A DNA stretch of 64,000 nt from Macrostomum hystrix. Taxonomy: Eukaryota > Platyhelminthes > Macrostomidae. Location of the stretch: assembly GCA_950097015.1 (NCBI GenBank), contig CATNEN010000038.1, positions 8,132,001 to 8,196,000 of the forward strand. Reading direction: 5' to 3'. The translations under genes were made by a program, and so were the position numbers. Positions 55,696 to 64,000 of the stretch are shown in pieces; the first letter of the stretch is position 1; every line of letters starts with the position of its first letter. The notes under the pieces are model-generated. The model was given only the letters and a program-made list of their open reading frames with translations, was not told the origin of the DNA and did not search any database.

Positions 55696-56241
55696 CGTTT
55701 AGTACTAAGGAAGGAAATGAAAGAATAATTTGTCAAGCTACTATCGCTTCTGTATCTGCCTCTTAGTTAATGTGAATTTATCACAATCAGCTGAAGCTGT
55801 TGTCAATAAGGCCATAATAAAGTTATGGAGTAGCACAGAGCACAAACAATGATTTTCTAAAAGTAAAACTTTGACACTGGTTCGCGATCGCTGCGACTCG
55901 CTCTCACAGGTCAGGAAGTGCTTCATTGATTTAAATTTATGTTTGGATATTGCTTTTATTTAAGAAAACAACGACAACTTTGAAAGCAAGGCTGGATTGT
56001 ATGTATTCGATGATAAGCAAAGTAACGCATGTGGTAAGACAGCAATTCTGAAGCAACCTCTCGGTTAAATAGTTTTGAACCTACGACTATAAAGCACGCG
56101 TTTCTGTTTAGCAGTTGGTGGCATTATATTGCTTGGAAATCAAATTTGCGAGTTAGGCTAGAGTTTAAGAGTAAAATGGTACGTCTGTGTATTGCTGTTA
56201 ATTATATGGAGTATTCACTTGTGTACTCATTGCGCTTCTAG
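55696..56241. other. Intergenic, 3' of the minus-strand gene
   Basis: No gene is supported; it probably holds the 3' UTR of the gene at 56242-57374. Confidence 0.4.
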
Positions 56242-57374
56242 TCACTGCCAAGTTATTGGGTTAATGCTCTGCTGCTGCTGCTGCGGTGGTGGCGGTGCAC
56301 TTTTGCAACGCTTGGGCCAATTGCTTGGCACGCTTTGCTGCTGCTGCAGCCTGTGATGCTGCTGCTGCGGCGGCGGCTGCTGCTGCTGCAGGTGCTGGTA
56401 CTGCTGCTGATGCAGCAGAGATCCAGTTGGCATAATCAGCGGCCGCTCGTTGATGCGAAGTCGTTCAATGCTGACGCTCTCGCTGAGCCACTCCGGGTGA
56501 ATGATGAATTCGCCGCGGCGTCCGTGGCCGCGCCCGGCCGCTGCTCCAGAGAAAAAGGCGCAGTCGTAGCTGCGGGACATTGCCGCGGCGTGTGCTTCCT
56601 GCTGGTCGCGGCAGGAGGACAGCTCTGTCGGATAGATACGCGGATCGGTGATGTCCAAGTCTGTTGACACGGTGGCGTGGCGCGTCCTCCCAGTCCGGTT
56701 GCTGCTGATTGGAATGGCGCTGCTCAGAGGCGGTGTGTACGGACTGAATCTGGGTCGATGTGACGAAATTGAAGAGCTCGACGATGCCGGCGGATGCGAG
56801 TGCAGCGAACGGAGCGCCGGGGTTCTAGCTGACAGACCGTTTGATGAATTCTGCTGCTGCTGCTGCTGTGACCGGCGCGGATGAGGCGGAGGCTGCTTAT
56901 GCCTGCGTTGATGATTTAAGGGATATGTGATTTTACAGCAACTATTCTTAAACAATGTTTATCTGAGGCTGCGCTTCTCACTTACCCAATGGCCACGGCG
57001 GCCGTAGCTGGCCTGGCTGTCATGGTTCTCTTGAAGCCGTCGCCTTCCGTCGGCTGTCGTCGTCTGTCAACTCTCTCCTCCGCCTGTTCGTTCTCCTCCT
57101 GGTATTTGGCTCCGCCCGCGTGCTCGACAAAGTAGTCCGGTGGGACTGCGGGCAATTCAATGAAACAACTGCAGGGGGTTTGTCTGTCGGCTGGGGTTGG
57201 CAGGCGCGAACTCGTCTGTGCGCGCGTGTGCTGTGCGATGCCAGCTTTGGTGTCTGGGGAAATAGTTTGTGCGCGATCTGAGCTGAGAAGCGGCTTTGGG
57301 GAAGTCGAAGCCCTGAGGAGGTGCGCGGCTGAGCTGGGGGAAGACTGGGGGGACAAGGGGATGGGGATGTACAC
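56242..57374 (-). CDS. Unrecognised protein with a conserved-looking core and poly-Gln C-terminus
   Basis: Two minus exons: 57374-56986 and 56902-56242, with donor ATTGG|GTAAGT and acceptor AACGCAG, joined in phase 2 to give about 350 aa. The N-terminal exon ends with CFIELPAVPPDYFVEHAGG and a charged stretch. Exon 2 starts basic and Pro/Gln-rich, then has a non-repetitive core (RTRHATVSTDLDITDPRIYP, QQEAHAAAMSRSYDCAFF, RRGEFIIHPEWLSESVSIER) that looks selected, and ends in Gln/Pro tracts with PITWQ. There is no signal peptide or membrane span. I do not recognise the family. The start is uncertain: the frame upstream of PPDYF is low-complexity and may be UTR. Confidence 0.55.
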
Positions 57375-58560
57375 TGTGGGAAGAAAAGGAACAGGGAGCG
57401 GCGATGCGGAACGGGATCAGAGTGGGCCACGACAGCTCTTCCTTCTCAACCAGTTCCCCTCCTCTCCTGTCCGCTTAAGCCTGAAGTCCTTCCTGCCCGG
57501 GCCTAGATGCCAGTAGCCACCCGCTAGCCCAATCGGTCTAGTTGCGCCGCTGTACGGAGCGTAGCGGAGGGTAGACGGTTTCCTACGCTCCCTGCTATGT
57601 ACAAGTCAAGCGCGCTTTCAGAATCCACTCAATCACTCGCTGAAAGATAGAAAGTACAATGATGGGCTTGTCACCGTGAAAAATGTATTCCTAGGGCGTA
57701 CAAAAGAGGAGAGATTCTGTGCTGCTGCTACTGACTTCCCCATCCTGGTTCTGCCGCCGCCGCTGCTTTTACTGCCCCTGCTCTCCCCCTACCCCCAGTC
57801 ATCCTCTCCGCTGACTGCCGCGAAAAAGGGTGACGATAAGAGAGACGAGGCTGAAGGGAGATCGGCGGCTGATTTTGCAAGGCTACGAAACCTTTTTCTT
57901 CTGTTGAAGAGTGGGAAGCTTTCTCGCGATCCCCACCCCAATCCCTTAACCCCTATCTTCCCAAGCCCACCGCTCCCCTCCTCCCGTGCCAGTCCGGGCT
58001 TGTTTCCATCCTCCTCTCTAGCCGCACCGTATCGCCATCCAGCTGGTTCACCACTCCCCTCCACTGCCCCCCCTACCTCGGCCTTGGCGCAATGCTGTCT
58101 AAATCCCCTAAATCACACACTGTGTGTTTGCCTTGGTCGAGAGATGAGGTGAAGAGCCAGGGTGACGCCGGCTTGTGGGGGGATTTCAAAGCAGGTCTCT
58201 TTCTCTCCCCCGCCTCTCATTTCTGTGACGGCCAGCCGGCTGACTGGACAGGCGAGCGGGCCAGCAGCAGGGCTTCTTTCTGCCCAGCTCCAGCCAGCCT
58301 TTTCTCCCTCCGAGTGGCGGCTCAAACTCCTCAATCCCGTGCCCTTACTAGTTTTTTTTCTCCCTTTCACTCTCCCTTCTCCGTCTCCATGGCGGAAAGG
58401 CCTACCTCCAGGCTGGGTCCGCTATCCTCACTTCCTCTTCCCTACTCCCCCAACGTGTGCTGCCTCCCTGCCTTTTCTCCCCTTCCGCTCTGATCTGTCT
58501 TTTCCCCTGGCCTGCCTCCGCTGCTAGTTTGAGGCTCGCCTCTCTCGGTCGGTCCTTCCA
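57375..58560. promoter_or_regulatory. GC-rich, pyrimidine-skewed region upstream of the minus-strand gene
   Basis: The plus strand is strongly CT-rich. Several long overlapping plus ORFs (57676-58152, 58092-58493, 58162-58527) are Pro/Ser/Leu-rich with no domain and look like composition artefacts. Position and composition suit a promoter or 5' UTR of the gene at 56242-57374, but no motif proves it. Confidence 0.3.
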
Positions 58561-59377
58561 GTTGAGGGTTTGGGGCATTGGGAGCGGGTTGTGGGCTGCG
58601 ATGCTTTCTGTTTGGAAAGGCTTGCTGGAGTCAGAGTCCAGCCTAGCTTTGTGGGAGCCTGGTTGCTTCCTTTTTGCTTCTTTATTTCGTTGGGATTTTT
58701 TTATATTCTTCTATCTTCTTATTTAGGCCGTTCAGATCTTATGTTCTGGCTTGTGTCTTGTTGTGGGAGAATGTCTCAAACCTCTGCTCAGCCAGCTTGC
58801 CATGAAATATTTTTTAATTTCAAATCTCAAATAACATCCAGTGTCCTGCTCACCAGTCCTTGGATAGAAGCACTCGCCAGTCACGCTGAGTTGGTTGTCT
58901 GTGTTCTTGTATCTCCAACCGGTTGCTTGCTGCTGCTGCTGCTGCTGCTGTTGATGCTGCTTTCTTTGCAGCCACAGACGTCTGCGCCACTCCAGTAGGC
59001 CCCTCTCTCCCAGTCTTGGAGCCAGCAGAAAATATCCGGGCTATGTGTATATTGTGTTCATATTTAATGTGCATCGGATTTATTCGTTCTTATTGGTATT
59101 AGTTCTTCAAAGCACCACTGAGAAGCTTCCTGTGGATTTGATTTGCCACAAATATTTCTCTATTCTCGTTTAAGTGCATTCCTTCTTTTTTCTGTCTCCG
59201 CCATTCGCGTATATTTTTTCTGTAGAAGACCAAATTTGCTAAGGCCACTCCTCTATTTACTACTGTTTCTGGGCATATGTAGGGTGCTTTTTTCGTTACA
59301 AAGTTTATTGACTCACTTCCTCGACGAAAAAAAACTGAATGAAAATACAAGATTGCGTCCTTAAGACACGATATGGG
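58561..59377. other. Intergenic
   Basis: Contains a (CTG)n run at 58928-58953. No gene is supported. Confidence 0.45.
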
Positions 59378-59565
59378 GGTCATGGATGAGATCTTATGGT
59401 CTTGTTGAGTCATGGATAAGATATTATCGTCTAGTAGGGTCATAGATAAGATTTTATCATATTGTAGAGTCATGGATGAGATCTTATCGTCTAGTAGGGT
59501 CATGGATGGGATCTTATGGTCTTGTTGTATCATGATGAGATCTTATGACAATATCTGGGTCAAAA
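59378..59565. repeat. 30-bp degenerate tandem repeat, about 6 copies
   Basis: The unit contains GTCATGGATGAGATCTTAT followed by CGTCTAGTAG. It overlaps the last codons of the minus ORF ending at 59543. Confidence 0.88.
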
Positions 59566-60088
59566 AGGACAGTAGGATTGGTACAATTCTCACCGCCGGT
59601 GAAATATCCGCTGGCAGATCTCCAGTATTTTTCTGGTTGTTGCCAAGCAGCAGGCCTGGCTCCAGCAACGGTCGCATCAGGCGCGCTGTTGCCGCTCTTC
59701 GCTTGCTAGCCGAAGCCTGTCCTTGGCGGTGTCTGGCTCCCTGAGCAGCTCCTGTTTGAGCAGCGCACTCATCCGGGCGTCGTCTTTGGCTCTTGCGTCT
59801 CTTCTTTCTGGGCAGTTTTCTCGGCTGTTTCGAAGCGTTGCTGATGCCGCTGCCGACGCTTTCACTGCCGAAATCAGATTCTTCGTCATCGCGCTGAGCG
59901 CTGTCTTGATCAGCGTTCAACTGCTCCAGGTAGCCGATTGTAAGGGCTCTCTCCAATGTATTGTGTGCGCTGCCTGGCTCAGCTGTGCCGAATTCGTCAT
60001 CCATCGGTGCCGAATCATCGTTACCCGCTGTTGGTAGGCGGACTACAATCTGGCTGCTGCTTGTTGAAATAGCACTTTGAGCAGTCAT
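59543..60088 (-). CDS. Disordered acidic/basic protein, unrecognised
   Basis: A 181-codon minus ORF from ATG at 60088. A 3' splice site (GCTTACAG) lies about 16 bases upstream of the start. The N-terminal half is acidic (SAPMDDEFGTAEPG, QRDDEESDFGSESVGSG), followed by a strongly basic stretch (KLPRKKRRKSQRRR), a likely nuclear localisation signal. After that, a different frame (59677-59889) reads RMSALLKQELLREPDTAKDR, which looks more protein-like, so an intron or frameshift may lie near 59780-59830. The downstream end runs into a tandem repeat. It diverges from COX11, 650 bp away. Confidence 0.42.
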   Translation of the reverse strand: MTAQSAISTSSSQIVVRLPTAGNDDSAPMDDEFGTAEPGSAHNTLERALTIGYLEQLNADQDSAQRDDEESDFGSESVGSGISNASKQPRKLPRKKRRKSQRRRPDECAAQTGAAQGARHRQGQASASKRRAATARLMRPLLEPGLLLGNNQKNTGDLPADISPAVRIVPILLSFLTQILS

Positions 60089-60740
60089 GCCAGATTGTTC
60101 TGAGCTGTAAGCACTGTTTTCACCTGATCCGTCGAGTAACAGAGAAACCAGACTGCTTTAGTTTACACACTTACCTGCTTTATTTATAAAGTTATACAAA
60201 CCTGGCGTGTACACAGTGTGCTCTTATCCGCTCTGGCTTAACTCCTCAGAGGGTAGAAAACTAGTGAAAGAAGCCAAGCAAGAAGCCTTCTAACCTTCAC
60301 TTCGCTGCCGTTAAGACGCAATTTTAACTTGAAAGATGCGAGTGTTTGAGTATTAAAAAAAGACAGCTTGCAATGGAAATTTCAGCTCAGTTCTCTTGAG
60401 CCGTGAGTTTCCCTTCTTTTGTCCACGGTGCTCAGTAGTCTGAGTGTGCCACTGCTTAACTGGAAATTCTATTGCCAATTTGTCCAACTCTGCTGGCTTC
60501 CGTCTGAGTACTCTTCACTAATAGTTCCCGGTCTTTTCTGTCTGCTTTCCTGCAGCATTGGCTTTCTCTTCTTACACATTTTTAAGCTTCTTCGATTAAT
60601 TTCTGCGCGCCGTTTTAAAGTCGCCATTTAACGCTTGAAACCCACTAAAAATAAATTTTAAAAAGTATATTTTCACCTTCTTTTCTGTTTTTCAGGTGCG
60701 CTAGTCGAGCTGTCAATCAAGATACCTGTGTGCTTCAGTC
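60089..60740. promoter_or_regulatory. Divergent intergenic region before COX11
   Basis: 650 bp between the starts of two opposite genes; a shared promoter is possible. Near the right end is a 3' splice site (TTTTCTGTTTTTCAG, AG 60694-60695), 45 bp before the COX11 ATG. Confidence 0.4.
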
Positions 60741-61484
60741 ATGCTGAGTCGTCTGCTCTGCTCTCGCTGCCGCCAGTTTCTAATAAACAATGTCCAACGC
60801 CACATGAGCTCAACATCGCCGCCGCCGTCACGGCCTTCCCAGTCAGCCTGGGGTCGTCAGAATCAGCAGCAGCAGCAGCAGCGAAGAACAGCAGACGACC
60901 CCGGCGCCAGCGCCACTGTGTATATGTCGGCAGCCGCGCTGTTCATGCTTGGCGTCTCCTACGCCTCCGTGCCGCTGTATCGCAAGTTCTGCCAGATGGC
61001 CGGCACGGCCTCCAACCCCCTCCTGGCTCGCGTGGACAGCGTCGAACGGGTTCGCGAGATGCGACCCGTGGCCGACTGTCGACTCACCGTCAACTTCATC
61101 GCCGACACGCACTCCCAGCTGGCCTGGAACTTCAAGCCGCAGCAGCCGAGAGTCCAGCTGGTGCCGGGCGAGACGGTGCTGGTATTCTACACGGCCATGA
61201 ACCCTACCGATGTGCCCGTCACGGGCATCGCCACCTACACTGTCAATCCCTATCAGGCGTCGCAGTACTTCAACAAGATCCAATGCTTCTGCTTCGAGGA
61301 GCAGCGCTTGAATCCCGGCGAGGAGGTGGACATGCCCGTGTTCTTCTACATTGATCCCGAGTACGTGAACGATCCCCGGCTGAGGGATGTGCGCCAGATC
61401 ACCCTGTCCTATTGCTTCTTTGAGGCCAAGGAGGCGCTGAGCTTGCCGTTGCCTGGTCTGGCCGCTAGCCCGGCCGCCTCCTGA
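60741..61484 (+). CDS. COX11: Cytochrome c oxidase assembly factor COX11
   Basis: Single exon, 247 aa. A basic N-terminus (MLSRLLCSRCRQFL) looks like a mitochondrial presequence; a Gln-rich linker precedes one membrane helix (about 58-77, ATVYMSAAALFMLGVSYASV), then LYRKFCQ with the conserved Cys. The soluble copper domain shows VYxxMNPTDxPxxGxATYxV-type sequence, the Cu(I) motif CFCFEEQ (about 182), PGEEVDMPVFFYIDPE and the ending ITLSYCFFEAKE. COX11 delivers copper to the CuB site of subunit 1 in the inner mitochondrial membrane, facing the intermembrane space. All copper cysteines are present, so it should be functional. HAUS1 follows 267 bp downstream on the same strand. Confidence 0.97.
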   Translation: MLSRLLCSRCRQFLINNVQRHMSSTSPPPSRPSQSAWGRQNQQQQQQRRTADDPGASATVYMSAAALFMLGVSYASVPLYRKFCQMAGTASNPLLARVDSVERVREMRPVADCRLTVNFIADTHSQLAWNFKPQQPRVQLVPGETVLVFYTAMNPTDVPVTGIATYTVNPYQASQYFNKIQCFCFEEQRLNPGEEVDMPVFFYIDPEYVNDPRLRDVRQITLSYCFFEAKEALSLPLPGLAASPAAS

Positions 61485-61751
61485 CTTCGCTGATGCTTTG
61501 TACTCCCAGTTTCTGTGCGCTTTTCCAGGCTTTTTGCATCAAATAGATTCGTTGAATATCAGCACTGTCAACTTTCAAGTGTTTCAAGCCGAGTCTGCCT
61601 TTTTTTTAATGTTTGCGCAGTAAGGAAAAGTGCCCCCATTTTAAATCTTCCTCGTGTTGTTTGGTGTTTTAAAGCTAAGTTAAGAACCAATCATTTCTAA
61701 AATAGTCTGTTTCAGCAGAATTCGAATAGAAACATAACATCGAAGATCGCT

Positions 61752-63975
61752 ATGACAGGCCGGTCGGCGACTACAAATAGGGCGTCAGCAGATTATGCCG
61801 AACTGATGGATCAGCAGTTGGACGATTTGAGATTCCACGAAAATCGAGGTTAGTCGTCTGTGAGGAACCATGCCTCATTTAGTATCATGTCAGGTCATGA
61901 GCATTATGTCAGGTCATGAAGGATCATGTCAGGTCATGAAGGATCATGTCAGGTCATGAGCATTATGTCAGGTCATGAAGGATCATGTCAGGTCATGAGC
62001 ATTATGTCAGGTCATGAAGGATCATGTCAGGTCATGAGCATTATGTCAGGTCACGAAGGATCATGTCAGGTCATGAAGGATCATGTCAGGTCATGAGCAT
62101 TATGTCAGGTCACGAAGGATCATGTCAGGTCATGAGCATTATGTCAGGTCATGAAGGATCATGTCAGGTCATGAGCATTATGTCAGGTCACGAAGGATCA
62201 TGTCAGGTCATGAAGGATCATGTCAGGTCATGAGCATTATGTCAGGTCATGAAGGATCATGCCAGGTCATGAAAGATCATGGCATTGTAGCTGGGGTCAT
62301 GCCGGCCAGTCCACCCAACCCGCAGCCAATCAGCATCGGGCTGTCCTGACGGCATTCCTGGGCAGCCAGCTGGTTCGAACCGTCCTGTCGCCGGACACAT
62401 TTCCCGAATATCGGCGCCTCGTTGAGCTGGCGGTTGAGCAGGGATTCGACATGTTCAATGGAGAACAGTGAGTACAGCTGCAGCTGACCTAATCAGCTCT
62501 TCTTTATTTCTGATAATCCCTGAACCAGTTTTGTACTTTTGTAACAGGCTGGCGCTGAGTCTGCTCAGAGACCAGATTAAGCTGCAGACTGCGCAGCTGG
62601 AGAATGTCAGGCTGCAGAAGGTGCTAGACGATGCCAGCGAATGTCTGCGGCAGACTGCCGAGCTGCAGGCTCGAGTAAACAGGTGAGGATTCTGAACCGA
62701 ATCATCGATATCCCATTGTCGAATCCAGAGATCCCATTGTAGGATATACTTAAATCTCATCGTCAAGTCGTCAAATCTCACTGCTTAATCCACAAATCTC
62801 TCACTGCTTAATCCTCGAATCTCACTGCTTAATCCTCGAATCTCACTGCTTAATCCTCAAATCTCACTGCTTAATCCTCGAATCTCACTGCTTAATCCTC
62901 AAATCTCACTGCTTAATCCTCGAATCTCACTGCTTAATCCTCGAATCTCACTGCTTAATCCTCAAATCTCACTGCTTAATCCTCGAATCTCACTGCTTAA
63001 TCCTCAAATCTCACTGCTTAATCCTCGAATCTCACTGCTTAATCCTCAAATCTCACTGCTTAATCCTCGAATCTCACTGCTTAATCCTCGAATCTCACTG
63101 CTTAATCCTCGAATCTCACTGCTTAATCCTCGAATCTCACTGCTTAATCCTCGAATCTCACTGCTTAATCCTCGAATCTCGCTGCTTAATCCTTATATCT
63201 CACTTTTCAATCCTAAAAATCCGATAGTCAAACCCAGAAATGCCATTGTACAATCCTTCAAACCCCATTGTCTAATCCTCATATTATTTTCCTAGATCAT
63301 CTTCATAATCCAGTTGCAGAATCCTCAATACTGAAAAAAATTCCTAAGCATACTATAAATTTTTCAAGTTATTTTGAGACGCCTTCACCCCACCCCTGTC
63401 CGCAGCCAATCAGAGCAGGCCGAGGCCCACCGTGCCAAGCAGACCAGCAAGGCGGCTTCTGCTCGGCGCCAGATGGAGAAGGACTCAGCGGAGGCCAGTA
63501 GATTTCTGGCGGCCGCTGACACATTAGAGGTGTGTAGCCATGGGATGTTGCAAATTTTCTCATATTCCAGTCATATTCACCAAATCCTCAATTCACAGAA
63601 TCCAGTCCAATTGACCAAATCCTCAATTCACAGAATCCAGTCCGATTGACCAAATCCTCAATTCACAGAATCATATACCTATTCACAGTTTTTTAACATT
63701 CTACTCTCAGTAGTGTTGCAGCTAAATATTCTTTTTTTCAGTCCGATTTGCAAGCCCTGGGCTTCTCGGACAGCCTTCGTCACGAGGCCCTAGTAGAGGC
63801 GCACCTGTCTAATCAGCACCTGGCTGCCGAGAGGCAGGCCCTGCTTGCCGACCTCGCCAAGTTCGACGGCTTATCACCCGACCTGCTAGAGGCCCGCAAT
63901 CAGGTGGCACAGCTGGAGCAGCAGGTGGCTCAGCTGCAGGCCGAAATTCAGGAACAGGGGAGATTCCTGATGTGA
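61752..63975 (+). CDS. HAUS1: HAUS augmin-like complex subunit 1
   Basis: Five exons (61752-61848, 62326-62467, 62548-62682, 63406-63529, 63742-63975), all GT/AG and phase-consistent, give 243 aa (vertebrate HAUS1 about 278). A short helical N-terminal part is followed by coiled coil: LSLLRDQIKLQTAQLENVRL, AKQTSKAASARRQMEKDSAE and the C-terminal FSDSLRHEALVEAHLSNQHL, FDGLSPDLLEARNQVAQLEQ. The last block matches the order of human HAUS1 (SLSHQSL..., LDLMPNPSLAQVKIEEAKREL). Augmin recruits gamma-tubulin to spindle microtubules. Because coiled coils look alike, identity is less certain than COX11. An acceptor (GTCTGTTTCAG, AG 61714-61715) precedes the ATG by 36 bp. Confidence 0.72.
61888..62285. 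repeat. 19/20-bp minisatellite, about 20 copies, in HAUS1 intron 1
   Basis: Two unit types, ATGTCAGGTCATGAGCATT (19) and ATGTCAGGTCATGAAGGATC (20), alternate irregularly, with some GTCACGAAGG variants. Confidence 0.96.
62775..63195. repeat. 21-bp minisatellite, about 20 copies, in HAUS1 intron 3
   Basis: The unit is CTCACTGCTTAATCCTCGAAT with CTCAAAT variants; it decays to the right. Confidence 0.96.
63575..63690. repeat. 35-bp tandem repeat, about 3 copies, in HAUS1 intron 4
   Basis: The unit contains CCAAATCCTCAATTCACAGA, followed by ATCCAGTCC and a short ATTGA-type link. Confidence 0.9.
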
Positions 63976-64000
63976 CTGGGGACCTTTTCGCACGCCCACT

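Noticed and set aside
57676-58527. Overlapping plus-strand ORFs (Pro/Ser/Leu-rich)
   Set aside because: Composition artefacts of a CT-rich tract in several frames at once; no domain or splice support.

Overview
This window is nuclear DNA from an animal with spliced genes, short consensus introns and very many minisatellites. It most resembles a free-living flatworm or other lophotrochozoan such as Macrostomum. That guess rests on the conserved metazoan genes (ECI2, MFSD5, COX11, HAUS1), the tRNA-derived SINEs and LINE remnants, and the 3' splice sites a few bases to about 100 bases upstream of start codons, which suggest spliced-leader trans-splicing. The species cannot be fixed from the sequence alone.

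Layout. 1-2228 is a 29-bp satellite. 2.2-6.9 kb is mostly repeats (two SINE families, an inverted-repeat element) plus one minus-strand cysteine-rich exon. 6.9-9.3 kb is a three-exon M13 (neprilysin-like) pseudopeptidase. 10.1-18.3 kb (minus) is ECI2, a dual-targeted enoyl-CoA isomerase with an acyl-CoA-binding domain; its 6.1-kb second intron holds a tyrosine-recombinase (Crypton-like) gene, a dead LINE and four minisatellites. 20.4-21.2 kb is a Gypsy gag-pol fragment. 21.6-28.1 kb is MFSD5 in five exons, with three TIR elements in intron 1 and a different minisatellite in each other intron. 29.3-30.4 kb is a 40-bp array, followed by a Schlafen-type AlbA gene (30.5-32.1 kb). 37.4-41.1 kb is a large EGF-containing type I membrane protein. 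42-43 kb is LINE and transposon debris. 43.7-45.9 kb is a secreted CAP/EGF/ShKT protein with a SINE in each intron. 48.1-48.4 kb is a Merlin/ISXO2-type element with TIRs, 8-bp target duplication and a transposase C-terminus. 49.9-52.2 kb is an eight-finger poly-Q/H/A zinc-finger protein. 53.3-55.7 kb holds a repeat rich in a Rel/NF-kappaB-like 10-mer. 56.2-57.4 kb (minus) is an unrecognised gene. 59.5-60.1 kb (minus) is a disordered basic protein diverging from COX11 (60.7 kb), which is followed 267 bp later on the same strand by HAUS1 (61.8-64.0 kb), perhaps as an operon.

The recognisable genes have separate housekeeping roles: fatty-acid oxidation, a molybdate-type transporter, cytochrome oxidase assembly and the augmin spindle complex. 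They do not form one pathway. The most unusual content is the mobile-element and minisatellite load inside introns, two probable pseudo-enzymes, a split AlbA domain and the defensin-like exon. Exon borders were placed by eye from splice signals, reading frame and family resemblance.
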